DNA of 64,000 bases from Rhodococcus ruber NBRC 15591 (lineage in GTDB: Bacteria > Actinomycetota > Actinomycetes > Mycobacteriales > Mycobacteriaceae). Each line of letters opens with the position of its first letter. The first letter of the stretch is position 1. Below are positions 16,785-25,844 of the stretch, piece by piece. The notes under the pieces are model-generated. The model was not told the origin of the DNA. It saw only the letters and a program-made list of their open reading frames with translations, and made no database searches. Both the position numbers and the translations under genes were made by a program. The DNA lies in the NCBI RefSeq assembly GCF_001894945.1, contig NZ_BCXE01000001.1, positions 557,940-621,939 on the forward strand. The letters are read 5' to 3'.

Positions 16785-17129
16785 CCCAGGCTGATACACA
16801 TCGAGGCGGAGACTACTCCATCGGGCCAAGAACGGGCAGCGTTGTGGCCGTTGATCGTGATCGCTGGGTCGGTCGCGGAGTGCGGTGCGACGACGCGGCC
16901 GTCCGCAACACCTTGCCGGAGATACGACACGTAGGTTATGGGGTGATCATGCTGCCAGCTGCGGTGAAACCCGAATCTCCGCAAGGGTAGGTGTCTATAA
17001 GGGTATTCGACCCTAGACATACATGGACTTCCAACTATAGGATGAGCACACATTGCTGGGGGTGCCGCCCGCTGCCCCCGATCATCCCACCGAAACACGA
17101 GAATTCGACCAGTTAGGACGGATCCGGAC
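16785..17129. other. IS right flank and mmsA upstream region
   Basis: No gene is seen. The first ~70 bases look like the non-coding tail of the IS21 element. Between 16850 and 17000 nothing is recognised. Near 17000-17014 there is an inverted repeat AGGGT-ATTCG-ACCCT that overlaps the -35 of a probable mmsA promoter; it could be an operator. Confidence 0.5.
17014..17043 (+). promoter_or_regulatory. Probable promoter of the valine catabolism operon
   Basis: A -35 TAGACA (17014-17019) and a -10 TAGGAT (17038-17043) are separated by 18 bp; an overlapping TATAGG offers a 16-bp spacing. The mmsA ATG is 86 bp downstream. An inverted repeat (17000-17014) ends on the -35 and would suit a repressor. 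Confidence 0.5.
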
Positions 17130-18635
17130 ATGAGCGTTCGAGAACTCACCCACTTCGTCGGGGGCAAGCACATCCCCGGCGCCTCCGACCGGTTCGCCGA
17201 CGTCTTCGACCCCAACACCGGTGAGGTGCAGGCCCGCGTTCCCCTCGCCGACGTCGCCGAGACCGAGGCCGTCATCGCGAACGCCGTCGAGGCGCAGAAG
17301 GAATGGGCGGCGTTCAACCCGCAGAAGCGCGCCCGGGTGCTGATGAAGTTCCTGCAGCTCGTGCAGGACGACATGGAGAACCTGGCCCGGTTGCTGTCCT
17401 CCGAGCACGGCAAGACCGTCGCCGACGCCAAGGGCGACATCCAGCGCGGCCTCGAGGTGATCGAGTTCGCCACCGGCATCCCGCACCTGCTCAAGGGCGA
17501 GTTCACCGACTCCGCCGGCACCGGCATCGACGTCTACTCGATGCGCCAGCCGCTCGGCGTCGTCGCCGGCATCACCCCGTTCAACTTCCCCGCGATGATC
17601 CCGCTGTGGAAGGCCGGCCCGGCCATCGCGTGCGGAAACGCGTTCGTGCTCAAGCCTTCCGAGCGCGACCCGTCCGTGCCGCTGCGCCTGGCCGAGCTGT
17701 TCATCGAGGCCGGGCTGCCCGCCGGCGTGTTCAACGTCGTCAACGGCGACAAGACCGTCGTCGACGTGCTGCTCACCGACGAGCGCATCAAGGCCGTCGG
17801 CTTCGTCGGCTCCACCCCGATCGCCCAGTACATCTACGAGACCGCCGCCGCCCACGGCAAGCGCGCCCAGTGCTTCGGCGGCGCCAAGAACCACGCGATC
17901 GTCATGCCCGACGCCGACATGGACCAGGTGGCGGACGCCCTCGTCGGCGCCGGCTACGGCTCCGCCGGTGAGCGCTGCATGGCGATCTCCGTCGCCGTGC
18001 CGGTCGGCGAGGAGGCCGCCGATGCGCTCGTCGCCAAGCTCACCGAACGCGTCGGAAAGCTGAAGGTCGGCCGCAGTGACGACCCGAACGCCGACTTCGG
18101 CCCGCTGGTCACCGCCGAGGCGCGCCAGCGGGTGCACGACTACATCCAGTCCGGCATCGACGAGGGCGCGCAGCTCGTCGTCGACGGGCGCGACTTCGTG
18201 CTCGAGGGCCACGAGAACGGCTTCTTCTCCGGCGCCACCCTGTTCGACAACGTCACCCCCGAGATGAAGATCTACCGCGAGGAGATCTTCGGCCCCGTCG
18301 TGATCGTCGTCCGCGCGCACGACTACGAGGAGGCCCTGCGACTGCCCTCGGAGCACGAGTACGGCAACGGCGTGGCGATCTTCACCCGCGACGGCGACAC
18401 CGCCCGCGACTTCACCAACCGTGTCAACGTCGGCATGGTCGGCGTGAACGTGCCCATCCCGGTGCCGATCGCGTACCACACCTTCGGCGGCTGGAAGCGG
18501 TCCGGCTTCGGCGACCTCAACCAGCACGGACCGGACTCGATCCGCTTCTACACCAAGACCAAGACGGTCACCCAGCGCTGGTTCTCCGGCGTCAAGGAGC
18601 ACGCGGATCACTTCGTCATCCCGACGATGGACTAG
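17130..18635 (+). CDS. mmsA: Methylmalonate-semialdehyde dehydrogenase (CoA-acylating)
   Basis: 501 aa, aldehyde dehydrogenase superfamily. The catalytic Cys is C283 in GERCMAIS. Also present are ITPFNFPAMIPLWK and KPSERDPSVP (NAD-binding region), the GGAKNHAIVMPDAD segment and FGPVVIVVRA. These match MmsA, which converts methylmalonate semialdehyde, with loss of CO2, to propionyl-CoA at the end of valine (and thymine) breakdown. It is the first gene of a five-gene operon with the acyl-CoA dehydrogenase 13 bp downstream. Confidence 0.95.
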   Translation: MSVRELTHFVGGKHIPGASDRFADVFDPNTGEVQARVPLADVAETEAVIANAVEAQKEWAAFNPQKRARVLMKFLQLVQDDMENLARLLSSEHGKTVADAKGDIQRGLEVIEFATGIPHLLKGEFTDSAGTGIDVYSMRQPLGVVAGITPFNFPAMIPLWKAGPAIACGNAFVLKPSERDPSVPLRLAELFIEAGLPAGVFNVVNGDKTVVDVLLTDERIKAVGFVGSTPIAQYIYETAAAHGKRAQCFGGAKNHAIVMPDADMDQVADALVGAGYGSAGERCMAISVAVPVGEEAADALVAKLTERVGKLKVGRSDDPNADFGPLVTAEARQRVHDYIQSGIDEGAQLVVDGRDFVLEGHENGFFSGATLFDNVTPEMKIYREEIFGPVVIVVRAHDYEEALRLPSEHEYGNGVAIFTRDGDTARDFTNRVNVGMVGVNVPIPVPIAYHTFGGWKRSGFGDLNQHGPDSIRFYTKTKTVTQRWFSGVKEHADHFVIPTMD

Positions 18636-18648
18636 GCAGAGGTAGCAG

Positions 18649-19803
18649 ATGTTCACCCTCACCGACGACGACCGGGCGATCCGCGACACCGCCCGCGACT
18701 TCGCCGCCGAGTTCCTCGCCCCGAACGCGGTCGAATGGGACCAGAACAAGCACTTCCCGGTCGACGTCCTGCGCAAGGCCGCGGCGCTCGGCATGGGCGG
18801 CATCTACGTCCGCGAGGACGTCGGCGGGTCGGGCCTGCGCCGTCTCGACTCCGTCCGGATCTTCGAGGAACTCGCCAAGGGCTGCCCGTCGATCGCCGCG
18901 TACATCTCCATCCACAACATGGTCACGTGGATGATCGACCGGTTCGGCAACGACGAGCAGCGCCGCCGCTGGGTCCCCGGACTGTGCACGATGGACCAGC
19001 TCGCCAGCTACTGCCTGACCGAGCCCGGCGCCGGCTCCGACGCGGCGGCCCTGAGCACCAGGGCCGTCCGCGACGGCGACGAGTACGTCCTGACCGGCGG
19101 TAAGCAGTTCATCTCCGGCGCCGGAACGTCGGACGTGTACGTGGTGATGGCCCGCACCGGTGAGCCCGGCCCGCGCGGCATCTCCGCGATCATCGTCCCG
19201 AAGGACACCCCCGGGCTGTCCTTCGGTGCCAACGAGAAGAAGATGGGCTGGAACGCCCAGCCCACCCGTCAGGTGATCTTCGACGGCGCCCGCGTGCCCG
19301 CCGAGAACCTTCTCGGCGAGGAGGGCAGCGGCTTCCGTATCGCCATGCACGGGCTCAACGGCGGCCGGCTCAACATCGCCGCGTGCTCGGTCGGTGGCGC
19401 CCAGGCCGCGCTCGACAAGACCGTCGGATATCTCGCCGAGCGCAAGGCGTTCGGCGAGCGGCTGCTCGACTCGCAGGCCCTGCAGTTCCGGCTCGCCGAC
19501 ATGCGCACCGGCATCGAAGCCTCCCGCACGCTGCTCTGGCGCGCCGCCGACGCCCTCGACCGGGGTGCCGACGACGTCGTCGAGCTGTGCGCGATGGCGA
19601 AGCGGTTCGCCACCGACGCCTGCTTCGACGTCGCCAACGACGCGCTGCAACTGCACGGTGGTTACGGCTATCTTGCCGAGTACGGACTCGAGAAGATCGT
19701 GCGGGATCTGCGCGTACACCAGATCCTCGAAGGAACCAACGAGATCATGCGGGTGGTCGTCGCGCGCAGCGTGGTGGCCGCGGCGCAGAACGGAGCGAAA
19801 TGA
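18649..19803 (+). CDS. fadE: Acyl-CoA dehydrogenase (probable isobutyryl-CoA dehydrogenase)
   Basis: 384 aa with the normal acyl-CoA dehydrogenase layout: helical N-domain, central beta domain with [15 protein letters not shown], and helical C-domain ending in [14 protein letters not shown]. The catalytic Glu is E361. Flavin-dependent alpha,beta-dehydrogenation of a short branched acyl-CoA; isobutyryl-CoA is inferred from the surrounding valine genes. The stop overlaps the next start (ATGA). An RBS-like AGAGGTAG precedes the ATG. Confidence 0.92.
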   Translation: MFTLTDDDRAIRDTARDFAAEFLAPNAVEWDQNKHFPVDVLRKAAALGMGGIYVREDVGGSGLRRLDSVRIFEELAKGCPSIAAYISIHNMVTWMIDRFGNDEQRRRWVPGLCTMDQLASYCLTEPGAGSDAAALSTRAVRDGDEYVLTGGKQFISGAGTSDVYVVMARTGEPGPRGISAIIVPKDTPGLSFGANEKKMGWNAQPTRQVIFDGARVPAENLLGEEGSGFRIAMHGLNGGRLNIAACSVGGAQAALDKTVGYLAERKAFGERLLDSQALQFRLADMRTGIEASRTLLWRAADALDRGADDVVELCAMAKRFATDACFDVANDALQLHGGYGYLAEYGLEKIVRDLRVHQILEGTNEIMRVVVARSVVAAAQNGAK

Positions 19804-20861
19804 CCGAGACGGAAGACGTCCTCGTCCGGGTCTCCGGCGGCATCGGCCGGATCACCCTCAACCGGCCCAAGGCCATCAACGCCCTGAACTACGACATGGT
19901 GAAGGCGATGGCCGCCGCGCTCGACGAGTGGGCCGGGGACGACTCGGTCCGCGCGGTCGTCGTGGACGGGGCGGGGGAGCGCGGCCTGTGCGCCGGCGGC
20001 GACATCGTCTCGATCTACCACGACGCCCGCGACGGCGGCACCGGCTCGCAGGACTTCTGGCGCGACGAGTACATCCTCAACGCCGCCATCGGCCGCTACC
20101 CGAAGCCGTACGTCGCGATCATGGACGGCATCGTCATGGGCGGCGGCGTCGGGATCGCCGCCCACGGCAACGTCCGGATCGTCACCGAACGCTCCACGAT
20201 CGCGATGCCCGAGGTGGGCATCGGCTTCGTCCCCGACGTGGGCGGCACCTGGCTGCTCTCGCGCGCCCCGGGCGAGCTCGGCACCCACCTCGCGCTGACC
20301 ACCGGTCGCATGAAGGCCGGCGACGCCATAGCCCTCGGTTTCGCCGACCATTTCGTGCCGTCCGAGGCGCTCGACAAATTCGTCGCCGCCCTCGAATCCG
20401 GCACGGTCGACGAGGCGCTCGCCGAATTCGCCCGACCGGCCCCGGAGTCGCCGCTGCTCGCGCAGCGCTCCTGGATCGACGCCGCCTACTCCGCGCCGAC
20501 CGTCGAGGAGATCGTCGCCCGCCTGCAGGCCGCCGAGGAGCCCGAGGCCCGCGCGGCCGCCGAGCAGATCCTCGGCAAGTCGCCCGTCGCGCTGAAGGCG
20601 ACCCTGCGCTCGGTGCGGCACGCCCGCGAACTCGGCAGCCTCGAAGAGGTGCTGAACGAGGAGTACCGGGTCTCGCTGGCGTCACTGCGCTCGCACGATC
20701 TCGTCGAGGGCATCCGCGCGCAGGTGGTCGACAAGGACCGCAACCCGGCGTGGTCGCCGGCGACCCTCGCCGACGTCACCGACGCCGACGTCGACGCGTA
20801 CTTCCAGCCCCTCGGCGAGCTCGAACTCGGCCTCGCCGCACCCGAGAAGGAAACCGCCTGA
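19800..20861 (+). CDS. 3-hydroxyisobutyryl-CoA hydrolase (crotonase fold)
   Basis: 353 aa. A crotonase domain ([54 protein letters not shown]) is followed by an additional ~130-residue C-terminal region ([34 protein letters not shown]). That extension distinguishes HIBYL-CoA hydrolases from simple enoyl-CoA hydratases of about 260 aa. It frees 3-hydroxyisobutyrate from CoA, supplying the substrate of the mmsB product encoded next. Confidence 0.9.
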   Translation: MTETEDVLVRVSGGIGRITLNRPKAINALNYDMVKAMAAALDEWAGDDSVRAVVVDGAGERGLCAGGDIVSIYHDARDGGTGSQDFWRDEYILNAAIGRYPKPYVAIMDGIVMGGGVGIAAHGNVRIVTERSTIAMPEVGIGFVPDVGGTWLLSRAPGELGTHLALTTGRMKAGDAIALGFADHFVPSEALDKFVAALESGTVDEALAEFARPAPESPLLAQRSWIDAAYSAPTVEEIVARLQAAEEPEARAAAEQILGKSPVALKATLRSVRHARELGSLEEVLNEEYRVSLASLRSHDLVEGIRAQVVDKDRNPAWSPATLADVTDADVDAYFQPLGELELGLAAPEKETA

Positions 20862-20862
20862 C

Positions 20863-21771
20863 ATGAGCACTCTGCCGAACGTCGCCTTCCTCGGTCTCGG
20901 CCACATGGGCGGGCCGATGGCCGCGAACCTCGTCAAGGCCGGCTACCCGGTCACCGGCTACGACCCGGTGCCCGCGGCCCAGGAACAGGGCCGCGCCGAC
21001 GGCCTCACGATCGTCGAGTCCGCGACCGACGCGGTCCGCGACGCCGACGTCGTGATCACCATGCTGCCCAACGGTGCCCTCGTGCTGAAGCTGTACGACG
21101 AGGTCCTGCCGGCCGCTCGGCCGAACACCCTGTTCGTCGACAGCTCCACCATCGACGTCGCCGACGCCCGCGCCGCCCACGAGGAGGCGGTGCAGGCCGG
21201 GCACCGCGCGATCGACGCGCCCGTCTCCGGCGGTGTCGCGGGCGCCGCCGCCGGCACCCTGGCCTTCATGGTCGGCGGGTCGGAGGAGGACTTCGAGGCC
21301 GCGAAGCCGCTGCTCGAGGTCATGGGCCGCAAGGTCGTGCACTGCGGCGGGTCCGGCGTCGGCCAGGCCGCCAAGATCTGCAACAACATGATCCTCGGCG
21401 TGTCGATGATCGCGATCAGCGAGGCCTTCGTCCTCGGTGAGAAGCTCGGCCTGACCAACCAGGCCCTCTTCGACGTCGCGTCCAACGCCTCCGGCCAGTG
21501 CTGGGCGCTGACCAGCAACTGCCCGGTGCCCGGCCCGGTGCCCACCACCCCCGCCAACAACGACTACCAGCCCGGGTTCGCCGCCGCGCTCATGGACAAG
21601 GACCTCGGCCTGGCCGCGAATGCGTTGCGCACCAACAACGTCGACGCCGAACTGGGTCTGCGGGCCGCGGAGATCTACCACCGGTTCAACACCTCGGGTG
21701 GCGGCGGGCTGGACTTCTCGGCCATCATCACCGAGATCCGCAACCGCTCGACAGAACAGGAAACCCAGTGA
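20863..21771 (+). CDS. mmsB: 3-hydroxyisobutyrate dehydrogenase
   Basis: 302 aa. Rossmann motif [15 protein letters not shown] at 9-23, substrate-binding [18 protein letters not shown], and catalytic Lys in GQAAKICNN. The C-terminal helical domain includes [22 protein letters not shown]. It oxidises 3-hydroxyisobutyrate to methylmalonate semialdehyde with NAD, the substrate of the mmsA product. It begins one base after the previous stop, and its own stop overlaps the next start (GTGA). Confidence 0.95.
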   Translation: MSTLPNVAFLGLGHMGGPMAANLVKAGYPVTGYDPVPAAQEQGRADGLTIVESATDAVRDADVVITMLPNGALVLKLYDEVLPAARPNTLFVDSSTIDVADARAAHEEAVQAGHRAIDAPVSGGVAGAAAGTLAFMVGGSEEDFEAAKPLLEVMGRKVVHCGGSGVGQAAKICNNMILGVSMIAISEAFVLGEKLGLTNQALFDVASNASGQCWALTSNCPVPGPVPTTPANNDYQPGFAAALMDKDLGLAANALRTNNVDAELGLRAAEIYHRFNTSGGGGLDFSAIITEIRNRSTEQETQ

Positions 21772-22544
21772 CGGACTTCGAGACGATCCTGCTCGACCGC
21801 AAGGACCGCGTCGGCATCATCACGCTCAACCGGCCCAAGGCGCTCAACGCCCTCAACAGCCAGCTGATGCGCGAGGTGGTGGCGGCCGTCGAGGAACTCG
21901 ACGCCGACGCCGGCATCGGTGCGATCCTGCTCACCGGATCCGAGAGGGCGTTCGCCGCGGGCGCGGACATCAAGGAGATGGCGCCGAAGACGTTCTCCGA
22001 GGTGTACGCGGAAGATCTGTTCTCCCAGTGGGATCGGCTCTCGTCGATCCGGAAGCCGATCGTCGCCGCCGTCTCCGGGTACGCCCTCGGCGGCGGCTGC
22101 GAACTGGCGATGCTGTGCGACTTCATCATCGCCTCGGACACCGCCAAGTTCGGCCAGCCCGAGATCAAGCTCGGCGTCATCCCCGGCATCGGCGGCTCGC
22201 AGCGGCTCACCCGCGCCGTGGGCAAGGCCAAGGCGATGGACATGTGCCTGACCGGCCGGAACATGGACGCCGAGGAGGCCGAGCGGGCGGGCCTGGTCTC
22301 GCGCGTCGTGCCGGCCGCGGAACTGTTCGACGTGGCGCTCGAGGCCGCGACCACGATCGCGTCGATGTCGCTGCCCGTCGCGATGATGGCCAAGGAAGCG
22401 GTGAACCGGTCCTTCGAGACCACCCTCGCCGAGGGCGTGAAGTTCGAACGCCGGGTGTTCCACTCGACGTTCGCCACCGCCGACCAGAAGGAAGGCATGG
22501 CCGCGTTCGTCGAGAAGCGTGCACCGAAGTTCGAGCACGCCTGA
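21768..22544 (+). CDS. echA: Enoyl-CoA hydratase
   Basis: 258 aa with GTG start overlapping the mmsB stop. It has the crotonase signatures [39 protein letters not shown] (catalytic Glu of the first site) and [13 protein letters not shown] (second Glu). Both Glu residues needed for water addition are present. It probably hydrates methacrylyl-CoA in the valine pathway, with short-chain enoyl-CoA hydratase activity also likely (EchA8-like). Last gene of the operon. Confidence 0.93.
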   Translation: MTDFETILLDRKDRVGIITLNRPKALNALNSQLMREVVAAVEELDADAGIGAILLTGSERAFAAGADIKEMAPKTFSEVYAEDLFSQWDRLSSIRKPIVAAVSGYALGGGCELAMLCDFIIASDTAKFGQPEIKLGVIPGIGGSQRLTRAVGKAKAMDMCLTGRNMDAEEAERAGLVSRVVPAAELFDVALEAATTIASMSLPVAMMAKEAVNRSFETTLAEGVKFERRVFHSTFATADQKEGMAAFVEKRAPKFEHA

Positions 22545-22550
22545 TCGTCC

Positions 22551-22602
22551 GAAACACACCGGGGCCGTTCCGCACTCGTGCGGAACGGCCCCGGTGTGTT
22601 TC
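22551..22602. terminator. Strong bidirectional terminator hairpin
   Basis: A perfect 25-bp stem (22551-22575 with 22578-22602). It starts 6 bp after the enoyl-CoA hydratase stop, and its right arm enters the stop codon of the convergent MarR gene. It is flanked by A and T runs on both sides (GAAAC/GTTTC), so it can act in either direction. Confidence 0.85.
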
Positions 22603-23128
22603 ACCAGCGGCTGGGCTCGCCGCCGGTGTCGAAGTCGCCGGCGTCGTGGCGCAGGCCCGCCAGGATGCGCAGCAGCGTCTCGAGCTGATCGTCGGGCACG
22701 CCGGGGCGCGCGAACACCTCGGCGTTGAGCTTCTCGGTGGTCGCGACGGCCAGCGCGCGTCCCTCGTCGGTCAGTTCCACCAACGTCGCGCGACGGTCGC
22801 TCGGGTGCGGGGTGCGGCGCACCAGACCGGCGGTCTCGAGCCGGTCCACGGCGTTCGTGACGCTGGTCGGGTGGACCTGCAGGCGGGCGCTGGCCTTCGC
22901 CATCGGCAGCGCCCCGGTCCGGGTGAAATGCAGCAGCGTCAGCAGCTCGTACCGGGCGAAGGTGAGCCCGAACGGTTTGAGGACCTCCTCGACCCGCGCC
23001 ATCATGATCTGCTGCGCGCGCATCACCGAGGTCACCGCGGCCATGCCGTCCGCGACCTCGCCCCAGCCGTGGGCCGTCCACTGGCGGTGGGCCTCGGCGA
23101 TCGGATCGAGCGGTAGCGGTGCGGGCAT
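22601..23128 (-). CDS. MarR-family transcriptional regulator
   Basis: 175 aa. A winged HTH lies in the middle (MAKASARLQVHPTSVTNAVDRLETAGLVRRTPHPSDRRATLVELTDEG region, about residues 75-120) between helices that form the MarR dimer interface. A family-typical DxR wing (SDRRA) is present. Ligand and targets are unknown. It is convergent with the valine operon, separated by the shared terminator, so a link to valine use is possible but not shown. Confidence 0.88.
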   Translation of the reverse strand: MPAPLPLDPIAEAHRQWTAHGWGEVADGMAAVTSVMRAQQIMMARVEEVLKPFGLTFARYELLTLLHFTRTGALPMAKASARLQVHPTSVTNAVDRLETAGLVRRTPHPSDRRATLVELTDEGRALAVATTEKLNAEVFARPGVPDDQLETLLRILAGLRHDAGDFDTGGEPSRW

Positions 23129-23305
23129 ACGTCGATCATCCCACGTGGTGCCGCGTGGAGGTGACGCGGACACAGCTTCCGCGCCCCGCGCGGCCGGCCG
23201 CCGAGGGTGAACGACACGCAACGGCCGGAACAACGTCGCATGAACCCGCGAGGACATCCAAATGTGGCCGCCCGCCGCTCGATTCGCGACGGCTAGAGTG
23301 CGCGC

Positions 23306-23851
23306 GTGCACATCCTGTTCGTCTGCAGCGGCAACGTCTGCCGGTCCGTGATCGCGGAGCGGCTGACGCGGGCGTACGCGTGCGAGTCCGGGTGGGCCGA
23401 CCTGACCGCCGAGAGCGCCGGCACCCGGGCCCTCGTCGGGTATCCCGTCGAGCCGCGGGCGGCCGCGGTCATCGCCGGACTCGGTGCGGATGCGAGCGAT
23501 TTCCGCGCCCGCCGGGTGACCGCCGCGATGGTCGACGGCGCCGACCTGGTCCTGACCATGAGCGAGGAGCAGCGCGACCGCGTGTCCGGCCTGGTCGCCG
23601 GCGCCGCGGCGAAGTCGTTCACCCTCACCGAGGCGCACCGCATCGCGACCGTCACCGGCGCGGCGACGGTCGCGCGGCTCGATGCCTGCCGGGATCCGAG
23701 CGGCGCGGCCCGGACCCCGAACATTCCCGACCCGATCGGCCTGTCCGCGCCGGTGTTCGTCGAGACCGGGGACCTGATCGCCGCGGCGCTGTTCCCGCTG
23801 CTCGACGTCCTCGCCGGCGCGGCGGTCGCCGTCGGTCAGCGGCAGGCGTAG
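23306..23851 (+). CDS. Low-molecular-weight protein-tyrosine-phosphatase-like protein
   Basis: 181 aa. The N-terminal strand leads into the phosphate-binding loop CSGNVCRS (C7-x5-R13), and a late PDPIG supplies the general-acid Asp expected for the family. Both catalytic elements are therefore intact. It could dephosphorylate tyrosine or act on small molecules, as some family members do. The GTG start has a -10-like TAGAGT about 8 bases upstream, suggesting a leaderless mRNA. Its 3' end overlaps the convergent sulfotransferase gene by 16 bp. Confidence 0.82.
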   Translation: MHILFVCSGNVCRSVIAERLTRAYACESGWADLTAESAGTRALVGYPVEPRAAAVIAGLGADASDFRARRVTAAMVDGADLVLTMSEEQRDRVSGLVAGAAAKSFTLTEAHRIATVTGAATVARLDACRDPSGAARTPNIPDPIGLSAPVFVETGDLIAAALFPLLDVLAGAAVAVGQRQA

Positions 23852-24984
23852 TCCCCGAATCGTTCGTCCACCTCGGCCGCGCTCAACCCGAAGTCCTCGA
23901 GCCGGTAGCGGTGCGCCGGCCGGCGATCCCCGCTGCGGCTCTCGGCGTGCAGCGCGGCCATCGCCTGCTCGGCGCCGGCGGTGAGCCGGATGCCGAGCCG
24001 GTCGTAGACCGCGCCCACCGTGCCGAGGGGATCGGCGACGAAGTCGCGGTAGTCCACGTCGACGAACCGGTCCGGGTCGTGCCGGCGCCGGGCCGCCTCG
24101 AAGGTGTCGAACCCGCGCGCCCACAGCTCGAGCTGGCTGCGCCCGATGCGCTCGCCGCGGAAGGTGTGCGACCAGCCGTCGGTGGCGTGCGCGGCCAGGC
24201 TGCACACCGACGGGATCACGGTGCGCGGGTCGCGGTGGGTGACGACGATCAGCGCGTCGGGGTAGACGGTGAGCAGTTCGTCGAGGGCGAACAGGTGGCT
24301 CGGGTTCTTCAGGACCCAGCGCTTGTCGGCGTCCGGCAGCCCGATCAGCTGCAGGTTCCTGCGGTGCCGGGCGTACGCGCCGGTCCAGTCCTGCTGCGCG
24401 AGCCACCGCGAGTAGGTGGGCAGATGCGCGAGGCATTCGTACGACACCGACCGGAAGGACTGTCGCAGCAGCTGCCAGCACTCCTCGACCTCGCCCGCGG
24501 ACATGTAGTGCACGCCCATGAACTCGGGGTGCTCGACGTGATGCTGCGCGAATCCCGCTTCGAGCGCGGCGAACGCCGGGTTCTGGGGCCACGTCTCGCG
24601 CGGGGGCCGGGGCTGCGGCATCTCCGTCAGCCACATCTCGAGTCCCTGGTGGGCGGGGTCGGCGGTGAGCAGGCGGTGCAGGGCAGTGGTGCCGGTGCGG
24701 GGCAGCCCGGTGACGAAGATCGGGCGCTCGATCGTCACGTCGGCGTGTTCGGGGTGGGCACGCCAGGCCGCCTCGCTCAGCAGGCGGGCGACGAGGGCGC
24801 CGCGCAGGAACACCCGCGACATCTTGCTGCCCAGCGGGGTGAGCTGCTCGTCGCGCGCATACGAGTCGAGCAGGACGCCGAGGGCGTCGGTGTAGTCGTC
24901 GTCGCCGAAGTCGGTCAGGCCGGTCAGCCGGGTCGCGGAGGCGTGCAGGTCCTCGACGGTGCCGACGCTGGTGCGCTCGGTCAT
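23836..24984 (-). CDS. PAPS-dependent sulfotransferase
   Basis: 382 aa. The 5'-phosphosulfate loop GLPRTGTT is at 93-100, and the 3'-phosphate-binding region follows (WVLKNPSHLFALDELLTVYP...IVVTHRDP). This is the Sulfotransfer_3-type family that moves sulfate from PAPS to hydroxyl groups of lipids or small molecules. The substrate is unknown. The ATG at 24984 has GGAG 5 bases upstream. It stands in a minus-strand cluster with an SDR and a DUF1214 gene and close to a full PAPS synthesis set (28.2-32.0 kb), which strongly suggests a shared pathway. Confidence 0.87.
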   Translation of the reverse strand: MTERTSVGTVEDLHASATRLTGLTDFGDDDYTDALGVLLDSYARDEQLTPLGSKMSRVFLRGALVARLLSEAAWRAHPEHADVTIERPIFVTGLPRTGTTALHRLLTADPAHQGLEMWLTEMPQPRPPRETWPQNPAFAALEAGFAQHHVEHPEFMGVHYMSAGEVEECWQLLRQSFRSVSYECLAHLPTYSRWLAQQDWTGAYARHRRNLQLIGLPDADKRWVLKNPSHLFALDELLTVYPDALIVVTHRDPRTVIPSVCSLAAHATDGWSHTFRGERIGRSQLELWARGFDTFEAARRRHDPDRFVDVDYRDFVADPLGTVGAVYDRLGIRLTAGAEQAMAALHAESRSGDRRPAHRYRLEDFGLSAAEVDERFGDYACR

Positions 24985-24998
24985 GGATCTCCGATCCC

Positions 24999-25040
24999 CG
25001 TGCGCGGTTTCAGTAGCAGTGGCTACCGAAACCGCGCACG
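24999..25040 (-). terminator. Hairpin between SDR and sulfotransferase genes
   Basis: A 13-bp perfect stem (24999-25011 with 25028-25040), with a further small stem GTAGC/GCTAC inside the loop. It lies after the SDR stop (25044) and before the sulfotransferase ATG (24984). It could be a terminator, or an attenuator reducing sulfotransferase expression relative to the upstream genes. Confidence 0.6.
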
Positions 25041-25043
25041 GCT

Positions 25044-25844
25044 TCAGTGGTGGTATTCGCCGCAGTTCACGTCCAGGCACTGGCCGGTGACGGCCCGGGC
25101 CAGGGGGGAGGCGAGGAAGATCACGGTGTCGGCCACCTCCTCGGTGGTGGGCAGACGCCCGAGATCGGTGCCGGCCGCGGTGTGCTGATAGATCTGCTCG
25201 ACGGTGGTGCCGTACTTGTCCGCCTGGTGCTCGAAGTAGCCCTTCAGCGTCTCACCCCAGATATAACCGGGGGCAACGGAATTGACGCGGATGCCCTGGG
25301 GGCCCAGTTCGGTGGCGAGGGACTGCGACATCGCCAGCAGGGCGGACTTGGCGAGCTTGTAACTGCCGTAGCGCTCCTGTGAATGCCGCAGCACCATCGA
25401 ATTGATGTTCACCACCGAGCCCTTCGTCCCGGCCAGGGCCTCGGTGAACAACTGCGTCAGGCGCAGCGCCCCGAGGACGGTGAGTTCGATGCTGTCGCGG
25501 ATCTGCTGGAAGTCGGTGCGGGCCAGCGGCTTCATCGAGGGCACCGAGAATGCGTTGTTGACCAGCGTGTCCACCCGGCCGAACTCGCGGAGGGTCGTCT
25601 CGACGAGCCGGGACGCGGAGTCGGTGTCGGCGATGTCGGTCGGGACCGCCAGGGCCCGTCGGCCCCGGGCCGTGACCTCGGCCGCGACGTCCTCGAGGCG
25701 GGCGGTCGTTCGGGCGGCGAGGACGACGTCGGCCCCGTGCTCGGCGCACCGCACCGCGAGAGTGCGGCCGAGTCCCGGCCCGACACCGCTGACCACGACG
25801 ACCTGTCCGGCGAGCAGGGGGTTCGGGGTGGTCACGGCGCTCAC
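25044..25844 (-). CDS. SDR-family oxidoreductase
   Basis: 266 aa classical short-chain dehydrogenase. The cofactor loop SGVGPGLGR is at 19-27, NNA at 96-98, and the catalytic triad is S149, Y162 and K166. The LTVLGALRLTQLF and PGYIWGETLKGYF regions are well kept. It reduces or oxidises an alcohol/ketone with NAD(P); substrate unknown. The GTG at 25844 is chosen for its 4-bp overlap with the DUF1214 stop. It probably prepares or modifies the molecule sulfated by the neighbouring enzyme. Confidence 0.9.
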   Translation of the reverse strand: MSAVTTPNPLLAGQVVVVSGVGPGLGRTLAVRCAEHGADVVLAARTTARLEDVAAEVTARGRRALAVPTDIADTDSASRLVETTLREFGRVDTLVNNAFSVPSMKPLARTDFQQIRDSIELTVLGALRLTQLFTEALAGTKGSVVNINSMVLRHSQERYGSYKLAKSALLAMSQSLATELGPQGIRVNSVAPGYIWGETLKGYFEHQADKYGTTVEQIYQHTAAGTDLGRLPTTEEVADTVIFLASPLARAVTGQCLDVNCGEYHH

